From positions 1,488,001-1,552,000 of the forward strand of contig OY730443.1 in assembly GCA_963422705.1 (NCBI GenBank): a DNA stretch of 64,000 nt, read 5' to 3'. This stretch comes from G963422705 sp963422705 (lineage in GTDB: Bacteria; Poribacteria; WGA-4E; WGA-3G). This document shows positions 17,075 to 24,264 of this stretch, piece after piece; positions within the stretch are counted from its first letter, which is position 1, and every line of letters begins with the position of its first letter. The notes under the pieces were generated by a model, which had not been told where the DNA came from, ran no database searches, and worked only from the letters and a program-made list of their open reading frames with translations. The translations under genes and the position numbers were made by a program.

Positions 17075-18478
17075 TTACTCCGCCCAACACCTATTCCCCT
17101 GCCAAGCATCACACCACGGGGCACTCTGGCATTTCGACCAGGTGTTCGAGCAACCTGCCCGACGACATGACTTAGAATCCCCATGATATGCAACAGCATC
17201 CGGATTACACGTGTAATATATATGACGCCCACCACACGTCGTCGCATCAGACTCGGTATTCCCACAATTCGTCCACCCATTGGCTGGACATAACGTCGGC
17301 GTCGGCGGCGGACTCGGATACACGTGAGTATGGTTATCACAGGCATAAAAACTCGTCACGGTGCACGAATTACCGTTACCATCCGTCGATGAACAACTCG
17401 CCTGTAAAGAGTGATTACCACTCTCGGTACTCAAATGAACACCACACGCATGATAAGACGGCGTCGGCAGGGTGGAGCTCGGCGGCGGCGAGACAACAGG
17501 ATTGTTACTGCTACTGGTGTCATCCGTTTCACTATGTGCATCTTTAAAGATCGACGACTTGTGATAGTCCGTATGCGGCATACAATTGCGGAAGGAATCG
17601 CCACAAGTATACGCACGATAACGTTCCTTGCCGTTGGTATAGTCGGTGTATCGCGTCCGCCAGACACCTTTTTTACACGTCCGAACACGATGATACGATT
17701 CCTGTGATGAATGGTTAGAATCACAACGATACCACTCGACACCACAGCCATCCGATACACTACGCGCAGCAAGGAGCGCCTGTTGTAACGTGAAATCAAG
17801 AATCCGCGAGATAGGCTCAGCAGTCCCGCACTTTTGATGATGGGCGCTCAACGCATCCCAAACTGTGTCATATTTGTTCGTACACGCACCAGGACACTCA
17901 AACGTCGGCAAACTCCCTAACGCAGGCCTATTGTACGGCTCATCCGGCTTATTTCTTGCTTGTGATGAATGATAAGCATTATAGTGGTCGGTCGCCGTGC
18001 AACCATCCATATACGCTTCCATCGCGGAATTCGCGGAAGCATAACCGTAAAGCTTCGTGGGGTTATCATACAGATAGTCAATCATACCCTGATACGTATT
18101 CGCAGAGCTGATCGCAGAATCTATCATGCTTTGCAAACTCGAACTCCCGTGAAGATTCAACATCTGCCGAACCGCGAGACCTAAGGCATTGGCAATCGAA
18201 CCCTTATATGCAGAACTCAACGAAGATATTAAGATTGTTCGCGTCGTCCCCAAAGAACCACTATACATACCGTTCAAGTCATTCGCCAGAACGATATACA
18301 AGTCACGAAGACGCGCATATTCATCAATACGCCCTTGAAACCGATCTTGTTCTGACTTGGCATTCTGTATATCAAGCCAAGCATCGTGTCCGTCATTCGG
18401 AATCACATCGCCTTGAAATAGCAGTAGGAAAGTGGCAGAAACTACCAAAAGCAGTGTTAAAAAGATACGATAGCTCAT
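17075..18478 (-). CDS. Exported Cys-rich protein, duplicated cassette copy B
   Basis: 467 residues, same length and architecture as the protein at 14474: N-terminal hydrophobic segment, helical region and Cys/His-rich C-terminal modules. From about residue 189 to the end the two proteins are identical. Differences are confined to two patches: about residues 33-48 (AWLDIQNAKSEQDRFQGRID here) and about 173-188 (SSQARNKPDEPYNRPALG here). The overlap with the upstream gene is again 4 bp. Confidence 0.75.
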   Translation of the reverse strand: MSYRIFLTLLLVVSATFLLLFQGDVIPNDGHDAWLDIQNAKSEQDRFQGRIDEYARLRDLYIVLANDLNGMYSGSLGTTRTILISSLSSAYKGSIANALGLAVRQMLNLHGSSSLQSMIDSAISSANTYQGMIDYLYDNPTKLYGYASANSAMEAYMDGCTATDHYNAYHSSQARNKPDEPYNRPALGSLPTFECPGACTNKYDTVWDALSAHHQKCGTAEPISRILDFTLQQALLAARSVSDGCGVEWYRCDSNHSSQESYHRVRTCKKGVWRTRYTDYTNGKERYRAYTCGDSFRNCMPHTDYHKSSIFKDAHSETDDTSSSNNPVVSPPPSSTLPTPSYHACGVHLSTESGNHSLQASCSSTDGNGNSCTVTSFYACDNHTHVYPSPPPTPTLCPANGWTNCGNTESDATTCGGRHIYYTCNPDAVAYHGDSKSCRRAGCSNTWSKCQSAPWCDAWQGNRCWAE

Positions 18479-19224
18479 CGGTTTTGCTCCTCCTCAAGTC
18501 GCGTTCTGTAGGGATTATCTATTCCCAGAGCGCGGAGCCGTTGCTGCTCAGCAGGACCGAGTTGTTGCCTAATCGTTTCAAACTCCTGCGCCGCTTTATC
18601 CACCTGTACCAACTGATCCGCATCTAACTTCGGCTTCGGAATTAGGACATCAAAGGGTTCCATCAACGCATCTATCTCATCCGCCCTCACCTGATACGAC
18701 GGGCTATCCATTCGGTAAGCAAGTTTCGAGAGTCTTCGGGCATCATTACTTGCCTCTCCTAACTTTGCAAAAGCCAGATGCCCGCCGCCTGCTTCTCGTT
18801 CCTCATCAGACGCATGAAAAAGAGACACACACGTCTGTACGGCTGCCTTAACCTGTGCGGTGTATTCCGCACTAAACACATCTTCAGGAAGCCGACGCGG
18901 CGCAACATCGCTCCCCGCACGCCTCCGGCTGCTCACCTGTGGGGTGTTTATCTCGGGAGACGGTTGCGGTGTCTCATGCGGTTCGGCATGAAATGTGCCA
19001 TCATTGTCGAAGTGTCCCTGTGGCGTTTGCTCAACAACAGGTGCTTCCGCAGGTATCGGTTTCTGTTTCTCGTTCCATTGACGGACGCGTGCCTCCGTCT
19101 CGGCAAGTTTTTCGGCTTCGACACGTTGGACATGTCGCATGTAAAGCAGGCTACCGCCAACGCTGAAGATAAAAATGGCTAACACTCCTATAAATAGGCT
19201 GTTCTTCAAAATGTTAGCTAACAT
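18475..19224 (-). CDS. Membrane-anchored protein of the duplicated cassette, copy B
   Basis: 249 residues, sister of the protein at 15874. The membrane anchor, Pro-rich linker and last 45 residues are nearly identical. Residues about 156-205 (GGHLAFAKLGEASNDARRLS...) are clearly different, and one Gly is lost in the RRRAGSD stretch. Function unknown. The upstream leader with AAGGAGCAATTCTT is the same as in copy A. Confidence 0.7.
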   Translation of the reverse strand: MLANILKNSLFIGVLAIFIFSVGGSLLYMRHVQRVEAEKLAETEARVRQWNEKQKPIPAEAPVVEQTPQGHFDNDGTFHAEPHETPQPSPEINTPQVSSRRRAGSDVAPRRLPEDVFSAEYTAQVKAAVQTCVSLFHASDEEREAGGGHLAFAKLGEASNDARRLSKLAYRMDSPSYQVRADEIDALMEPFDVLIPKPKLDADQLVQVDKAAQEFETIRQQLGPAEQQRLRALGIDNPYRTRLEEEQNR

Positions 19225-19657
19225 AAGAATTGCTCCTTTTTTTATTCCGATACACGTCTGTATCGGGTTATCGTTTTATCGTCCTACGGCGCGCATGATG
19301 TCCAAAGTTGACACCATCACCAACGTCTCAAGTTTATCATCTTCAAACACAAAACACAAGCTTTGCGGACTTCTGAAAGGTGTCTCTATGAGTTCCGCCT
19401 GCCACGAATGTTCACACCGAACTTGCACGGCTAATGAAAATAGCAATAATCGATTTTATCCTCATGTTTTTCTCCACCTTTCGGGACTGGATGCCCCGCT
19501 GATAATTTCCGGTAGGCGCGATTTACCGGTTACGCGGTAAGCGTAATTTCCTCATCGCGTCTCCGGCGTGGTAGTCTTTTTTTTTCGCGTATCCATTTTA
19601 ACGGATTTTTAGTGATTTTGTAACAAAAAGATTTTTATACACCGGTTTGATTCTCTT

Positions 19658-19686
19658 TTGCTTTCTACTCCGAATTTTGGTATGAT
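19658..19686 (+). promoter_or_regulatory. Sigma-70-like promoter for the uridine-kinase-like gene
   Basis: TTGCTT, 17 bases, TATGAT, about 50 bases before ATG 19735. It starts right after the partial third repeat copy ends. Confidence 0.45.
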
Positions 19687-19734
19687 ACCGACAGGGAGAA
19701 GAGACTCAAAATAGTGCCATAAAAGGAAAGATGA

Positions 19735-20397
19735 ATGAAAGAAAAACAGTGTTTTTGCCCTATCACCGTTGGGATTATGGGCGGTTCTGCTTCTGGAAAA
19801 ACGACATTCGCTAAGGTTTTAGTTGCGCAATTAGCCGAGTTTTCGCCGATTATTCTGCATCAAGACGCCTATTTTCGGGACTGGGCAGAATATTCAGCGG
19901 AAGAGCGAGAAAAAGTCATCACGGCGAATCATCCGGATGCCGTATTATGGGATGTGCTCATCGCAGATATTGAAAAACTACGTGCACGCAGTGCGATTGA
20001 AGTGCCTGCGCCGGGGAGTCGTGGCGCACAACGCGAAGGGAAAAATTCACGCGTTCAACCGGCGGATGCCGATGTTATTCTTGTTGAAGGCCACCTTATC
20101 TTCTGGAGCACCGCGCTGCGAGAATTGATGGATATCAAGGTGTTTCTTGATGTAGATGCCCACGAGCGGGTATTGCGACGACTTCTCCGGGACGTAGCGG
20201 AACGTGAAAGTGACCTGGTTTGGGCAATTGAGTGGTACCGAAGAGATGTCCTGCCTAATTTCCCGGTGTATACGGCGCCTTGCAAACGTTACGCCGACTT
20301 GGTTATCCCGTTTGAAGATGAAAATCCGGTAGCGTTGCAGACACTCGCCGCGGGCATCCGGGCGCGTGTTGATGAACGGAATACGGAATGCAGGTGA
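19735..20397 (+). CDS. udk: Uridine kinase / phosphoribulokinase-family P-loop kinase
   Basis: 220 residues. P-loop GIMGGSASGKTTFA at about 13-26, HQDAYFRDW (the substrate-binding segment, usually HDxYY), a DVILVEGHLIF Walker B-like strand and an RLLRD lid motif at about 148-152. Length fits uridine kinases (about 210). The product would phosphorylate uridine or cytidine in pyrimidine salvage. Specificity is inferred from the family; related proteins of this superfamily use other substrates. AGGAAAG lies before the start. It is a single-gene unit transcribed away from the duplicated cassette. Confidence 0.75.
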   Translation: MKEKQCFCPITVGIMGGSASGKTTFAKVLVAQLAEFSPIILHQDAYFRDWAEYSAEEREKVITANHPDAVLWDVLIADIEKLRARSAIEVPAPGSRGAQREGKNSRVQPADADVILVEGHLIFWSTALRELMDIKVFLDVDAHERVLRRLLRDVAERESDLVWAIEWYRRDVLPNFPVYTAPCKRYADLVIPFEDENPVALQTLAAGIRARVDERNTECR

Positions 20398-20646
20398 GTG
20401 AAGCCTCTTTCGTAACCGAGTAAAAGGCTTCCGCGGTTTTCAAGAACGGCGGAACCCTAGCTATTTGCACCTGCTATGTTAACGGTGTCTTAGGGTGATA
20501 TCTTTCTCCTGTAGCGCCATATTGACATTTGAAATCGTTCAGAATGGCAGACACATGCCGATATGGCAGAGGCGTGAGATGGCTAAAAGGCGGGTTTCTA
20601 TCAGCAATTTCGTAACGGTTTCCTATCTTAGCAATTTTCCCGCGTT

Positions 20647-20661
20647 TGGCATATAATTTGC
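20647..20661 (+). promoter_or_regulatory. Sigma-54-like -24/-12 promoter, distal
   Basis: TGGCATATAATTTGC fits the TGGCAYRNNNNTTGC consensus exactly in sequence and spacing. The TATAAT inside it could also be a sigma-70 -10, but there is no good -35 at 16-18 bases. Confidence 0.5.
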
Positions 20662-20705
20662 GTAATGATAGCGTAGAAAAGTTGACGGTGTTGTCAACAG
20701 ACTAC

Positions 20706-20729
20706 GCAGGCATGTTGCTTGCTACCTTG
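20706..20729. repeat. Dispersed palindromic element, copy 1
   Basis: GCAGGCATGTTGCTTGCTAC, a variant of AGCAAGCA-TGT-TGCTTGCT. It lies between the two sigma-54-like promoters. Confidence 0.6.
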
Positions 20730-20749
20730 CGCGACAGAAAAACAGATTT

Positions 20750-20764
20750 TGGCATATAACTTGC
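20750..20764 (+). promoter_or_regulatory. Sigma-54-like -24/-12 promoter, proximal
   Basis: TGGCATATAACTTGC, again an exact match to TGGCAYRNNNNTTGC, 103 bp after the first and about 69 bp before the hsp20 start codon. Confidence 0.52.
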
Positions 20765-20832
20765 ACATATATTTATCGTCTATAACAAGCCGACATCATG
20801 TCAAAACTTAAACAAAAAGGAGCAGAATAAAA

Positions 20833-21285
20833 ATGGTATACTTAGCAAAACGCAGAACGGTAGGAAATCTATTCAGCCTTCACAATGAGATGGGGCGTGT
20901 TTTTGATGACTTTTTGGGAACACAAGAACGACAGGGCAATGCTACTGAATCTGACTGGTGGCCCTCCGTGGACATTGCGGAACAGGAAGATAGTTTTAAG
21001 GTTCAGACTGAACTTCCTGGGGTGTCGGAAAACGATATCCAAGTTTCTGTAACAGACAATGTGCTTACGATTAAAGGGACGAAAAACCAGGAAGAAGCGG
21101 CCGGGGGTAAAAACTACCACCAGGTGGAGAGACGTTACGGAACTTTCCAAAGGCGTTTTACGCTCCCGCGGAGTGCGGATACCAAGGACATCAAAGCGGA
21201 TTTCAAAGCTGGCATCTTGACACTTTCTATTCCCAAATTAGAAGCCGTCCAAACGAAGGAGATTCCGATTACGGTGAATTCCTAA
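20833..21285 (+). CDS. Small heat-shock protein (Hsp20/alpha-crystallin family)
   Basis: 150 residues. The alpha-crystallin domain spans about 43-140: WPSVDIAEQEDSFKVQTELP, GVSENDIQVSV, LTIKGTK, YGTFQRRFTLP and the conserved FKAGILTLSIPK (A-x-x-x-G-x-L motif). The C-terminal IPI of EIPITV is the I-x-I tail that links oligomers. It is an ATP-independent holdase that binds unfolding proteins in the cytoplasm. AAAAAGGAG lies upstream. Two sigma-54-like promoters precede it and a strong terminator follows, so it is a single-gene unit. Confidence 0.93.
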   Translation: MVYLAKRRTVGNLFSLHNEMGRVFDDFLGTQERQGNATESDWWPSVDIAEQEDSFKVQTELPGVSENDIQVSVTDNVLTIKGTKNQEEAAGGKNYHQVERRYGTFQRRFTLPRSADTKDIKADFKAGILTLSIPKLEAVQTKEIPITVNS

Positions 21286-21351
21286 CCGGATGCCCCGGTG
21301 CAGCAGCACGCGGATTCGCCGAGAGTGCCCAAGCGCATGGGGGCATAAATC

Positions 21352-21409
21352 AAAAAGCCAGAGAGAGGGGAGATAAGGCGAAGAGCCTTTCCTCTCTCTG
21401 GCTTTTTTT
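21352..21409. terminator. Bidirectional rho-independent terminator
   Basis: AAAAAGCCAGAGAGAGG pairs with CCTCTCTCTGGCTTTTTTT. A-run on the left and T-run on the right let it end both hsp20 (plus) and the aquaporin gene (minus), which converge here. Confidence 0.9.
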
Positions 21410-21433
21410 GTTTGAATTGATAAGATAAATAGA

Positions 21434-22081
21434 TTACGTCGATGCTTTCTCTTTTAGGACGCCGATATAGAGCAGCGCCGCAAGTGCGGCACCAACAAAG
21501 GGGCCGACAAAATAGAGCCAGATGTCCGCGTAATTGCCACTGACAATAGCGGGGCCCAATGTCCGTGCAGGGTTAAGAGATGCCCGTGTCAACGGCCCGC
21601 CCATTAAGATGGCAAGTACCAGGGTAAGCCCGATGGCAACACCCGCGAAATGGCCCGCTTTGCCGCTCACTGCAGTGTTGAAAATGGTGTTGACAAGGAA
21701 AAAGGTGAGAACGATTTCAACGATGAGCCCTTGAACAGTTCCCACACCTTCGGCTAAAATTGTCACACCCAGGTCATGCGTGCCTGGAAGTACGGCGTTA
21801 AGCACGAGCGCCCCTAAAATCCCCCCAATAAACTGGGCAACCCAGTAACCGATGGCCGCGACAAATTCGATTTCTCCGGCAATCAGCAATCCGAACGTCA
21901 CAGCCGGGTTGATGTGTGTGCCGGAGATATGTCCATATGCATACGCGAATGTAACAATTACCAGGCCGTGGGCAAGTGCGACACCGACTAAATTGGCCTC
22001 GGTTATTGCCAACGCCCCTGCACCGATAAAGATGAGCGCGAAGGTCCCGATAAATTCAGCCACCAAATTCTTTGTATTCAT
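21434..22081 (-). CDS. Aquaporin (MIP family), AqpM-like selectivity filter
   Basis: 215 residues from ATG 22081, chosen for AAGGAGG upstream. Six membrane segments and both NPA boxes (HINPAVT at 57-62; LNPARTLGP at 169-177). In the selectivity filter the position of His in AqpZ (TM5) is Ile here and the position of Phe in TM2 is Tyr; Arg after the second NPA is kept. An Ile at the His position is known from archaeal AqpM, so this channel may pass water and small neutral solutes rather than water only. Located in the inner membrane; transcribed toward the shared terminator. Confidence 0.88.
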   Translation of the reverse strand: MNTKNLVAEFIGTFALIFIGAGALAITEANLVGVALAHGLVIVTFAYAYGHISGTHINPAVTFGLLIAGEIEFVAAIGYWVAQFIGGILGALVLNAVLPGTHDLGVTILAEGVGTVQGLIVEIVLTFFLVNTIFNTAVSGKAGHFAGVAIGLTLVLAILMGGPLTRASLNPARTLGPAIVSGNYADIWLYFVGPFVGAALAALLYIGVLKEKAST

Positions 22082-22188
22082 GAAAGCCTCCTTGAAAGGG
22101 TGTAAACTCACAGTTTCCGTTCACAATTAAAAAATTGAACCGCATTTTAGTTATATCAAAATTGCGGTTTTCAGTCAACCGATTTGTC

Positions 22189-22217
22189 TTGACGATTTTC
22201 GCGCGATGTGGTAAAGT
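22189..22217 (+). promoter_or_regulatory. Sigma-70-like promoter for the cupin gene
   Basis: TTGACG, 17 bases, TAAAGT, in the divergent gap between the aquaporin and cupin genes. Confidence 0.5.
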
Positions 22218-22244
22218 GCTAAAAAAAGAGAGTGAGGTGTTTTG

Positions 22245-22550
22245 ATGGGAGTAACGGTGAGAACAGATGTCAAAGGAATCGCTCGGTTCATTTTTGAAGC
22301 GGGTGCAGACGCAGCACGGCTGCATCTCCATATTTCCGACGTTGAACCCGGTATGCGCGCGCATCCGCCGCATCGGCACGATGGGCAGGAAATTTTCTAT
22401 GTCTTCTCGGGTGAGGGTGAGGTAATTTTTGGTGAACAGACGCACCTGCTGACGGATAATCAAGCTATCCAGGTGGATTGTCAGGTGTTGCACGGAATAC
22501 GGAATGTTGGGGAAACGCCTTTGCGTTATGCGGTGATTATCGCTCAATGA
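22245..22550 (+). CDS. Single-domain cupin protein
   Basis: 101 residues. Start ATG 22245 is favoured by GAGGTG upstream over the TTG three bases earlier. Cupin motif 1 is visible as HPPHRHDGQEIFYVFSGEGE (two His and one Glu metal ligands) and motif 2 around QVLHGIRNVG (His). A small metal-binding beta-barrel; enzymes and sensors share this fold, and the substrate is unknown. Confidence 0.8.
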   Translation: MGVTVRTDVKGIARFIFEAGADAARLHLHISDVEPGMRAHPPHRHDGQEIFYVFSGEGEVIFGEQTHLLTDNQAIQVDCQVLHGIRNVGETPLRYAVIIAQ

Positions 22551-22598
22551 TGTGCTTGAAACGCTCCCACGTCTCACTTATCGGTAGCATTCGCACGT

Positions 22599-23033
22599 CT
22601 ATTCCGGGTGCTTATTTCGGAGTTCTGTCCACAATTTATATAAGCCGTTGATGCCACCTACGATGAGGACAATTCCGGCGGCGGCCACACCGCGCCGCAC
22701 CCAAATCGGTTGCAAGAAGTGGGGGAGACTCGTGGAAATCCAAACCGGTTGCAAGAGGGCGGAAAGGGCAATATTGAGATAAAGTGCGCCGTAGCCGATA
22801 TAGCCCAAGTCGCTAGCGAGCTCTTGTTTTACTGAAGTTACGGGCATTTTGAATAGATTGATGAGGTAATCGCCGGTGAAAATCAATGCCAGCCCTATCA
22901 GGAGAAATGCCAACAACGTGCCCGTCGAATACGTCGCCTGACGCAGCGTCACCGATAGGACAATACTGAGGCATCCTAAGGCGAGGCTGATAAATCCTTG
23001 AATAATTTGAAAACTTCTCTGTTTCGCGCTCAT
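22599..23033 (-). CDS. Four-helix membrane protein, function unknown
   Basis: 144 residues with four hydrophobic segments (about 11-27, 36-58, 75-95, 115-132) and short charged loops. No family recognised. It lies downstream of the peptide-transporter permease gene (170 bp) on the same strand and converges with the cupin gene. Confidence 0.6.
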   Translation of the reverse strand: MSAKQRSFQIIQGFISLALGCLSIVLSVTLRQATYSTGTLLAFLLIGLALIFTGDYLINLFKMPVTSVKQELASDLGYIGYGALYLNIALSALLQPVWISTSLPHFLQPIWVRRGVAAAGIVLIVGGINGLYKLWTELRNKHPE

Positions 23034-23203
23034 TTTTCTCCTTGAGATTAAATTGAGAGGTGGATGGATATGGCAACCGGGAAGGTTAGAACCCTATACC
23101 GTTCTAAGGTGTGAGATTTTATCGTTTTAAATGCTTTTTCCACATGTCAGGCTTCACAATCTCTTCTGTCCTTAATTAAAATCTTTTCGTCTTTGTTATC
23201 AGA

Positions 23204-24184
23204 TTATTCAAATTGGATACGTGGGTCAACTAATGTATAGCTAATATCTGTTAACAATAAGCCAACAATATACAATACGGCGCCAAGATATACCATACTC
23301 CGAACGATGGCAAAATCTTGTGCTTGAATCGCTTCAATGGTAAAACTTCCGAGCCCAGGAATCGCGAAAAATGCCTCCATCACCAGGCTGCCCATAAAGA
23401 GGAACGGAATGGCTAGGACAACATTGGTGAGGATAGGAATCATTGCATTTTTTAGGGCATGCTTAAAGAGTACAACTGCCTCGCTCATGCCTTTCGCGCG
23501 TGCGGTACGGACGTAATCGCGGTTCACTTCCTCAAGGAAAATTGTCCGGTAAAACCGGATACCGCTGCCAATGCCGCTGATGATGCCGATTACCACGGGG
23601 AGTACCACGAATTTTAAGAGATCCAGGCCGGAATCGTAACCGGAGATTGGGAATAGACGAAACATTTTTCCAAATAACCACTGCCCACCGATAATATAGA
23701 ATAGCTGCGAGATGGACATGATGATAACAGCAACAATCGTCCCCCAGAAATCAACGTAGGTGGCGCGGTAGTAGGCGACAATCATCGAAATAGTGATATT
23801 GACGCATAAACCGATGAGGAAAGTTGGCACAGCGATGGTGAGGCTTGGCGCCATACGCTGCAGAATTTGTGAGGTGATGTCGATGTTGTTGGTATCTGAG
23901 GTGCCAAAATCAAAAACGAAGAGCTTCGCCGATTTCTGAAAAAAAAGCGTCTCTGTCAATATCGCGGTGCCGGATGCCCTTGGATTCATGAACAGGGGGA
24001 GGTGGTAACCATTTTGACGTTTCCAATTCTCAATGTCTTCTTGCGTGATATTTTTTTCACCGAGCATGGTGCGCGCCATGCTATCGGGTGAATTGACGAC
24101 GAAGAAAAGCAAAAAGACAATCAGGTTTACGCCGATTAAGATTGGAATCGCGTACAAGCTCCTCCGGATAATGTAGTTCAGCAT
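23204..24184 (-). CDS. ABC transporter permease, DppB/OppB type
   Basis: 326 residues. Typical DppB start (LNYIIRRSLYAIPILIGVNLIVFLLFF), a periplasmic loop (about 30-115) and a five-helix core. The EAA loop is seen as DYVRTARAKGMSEAVVLFKHALKNA, the segment that contacts the ATPase. It moves peptides or similar solutes across the inner membrane with the binding protein encoded upstream. The usual partners (DppC-type permease and the two ATPases) are not in this window, so the system must use subunits from elsewhere or be incomplete. Confidence 0.88.
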   Translation of the reverse strand: MLNYIIRRSLYAIPILIGVNLIVFLLFFVVNSPDSMARTMLGEKNITQEDIENWKRQNGYHLPLFMNPRASGTAILTETLFFQKSAKLFVFDFGTSDTNNIDITSQILQRMAPSLTIAVPTFLIGLCVNITISMIVAYYRATYVDFWGTIVAVIIMSISQLFYIIGGQWLFGKMFRLFPISGYDSGLDLLKFVVLPVVIGIISGIGSGIRFYRTIFLEEVNRDYVRTARAKGMSEAVVLFKHALKNAMIPILTNVVLAIPFLFMGSLVMEAFFAIPGLGSFTIEAIQAQDFAIVRSMVYLGAVLYIVGLLLTDISYTLVDPRIQFE

Positions 24185-24264
24185 GAAAAGTGTTCCTCCG
24201 CCAAATCATTCTCGGCACGAATTGAATTGCGTTCAATCACTGTATTTTTATTTCCGGCATTGTG

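Larger units (their letters stand above)
16835..19432. repeat. 2.6-kb tandem duplication, copy B, plus partial third copy
   Basis: Second full copy (2598 bp). A third, partial copy of the LamG leader and promoter segment follows at about 19433-19645. The 448-bp gap 16627-17074 therefore holds cassette leader sequence plus a LamG start remnant (MRIKSIIAIFIS, then out of homology), not a separate gene. The gap 19225-19657 has the same content. Confidence 0.9.
20398..20832. other. Intergenic region with inverted repeat, palindromic element and hsp20 promoters
   Basis: 435 bp without a gene. It holds an inverted repeat GAAGCCT...AGGCTTC at 20400-20431 just behind the kinase gene, one copy of the dispersed palindrome (20706-20729) and two sigma-54-like promoters. 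Confidence 0.7.

Noticed and set aside
14830..17799. Basic open frames on both strands inside the duplicated Cys-rich genes
   Set aside because: They overlap the longer coupled genes, lack ribosome sites and recur only because the DNA is duplicated.
15727..18380. Diversity-generating retroelement as cause of the variant windows
   Set aside because: Differences between copies are not restricted to adenine positions and no reverse transcriptase or template repeat is present.
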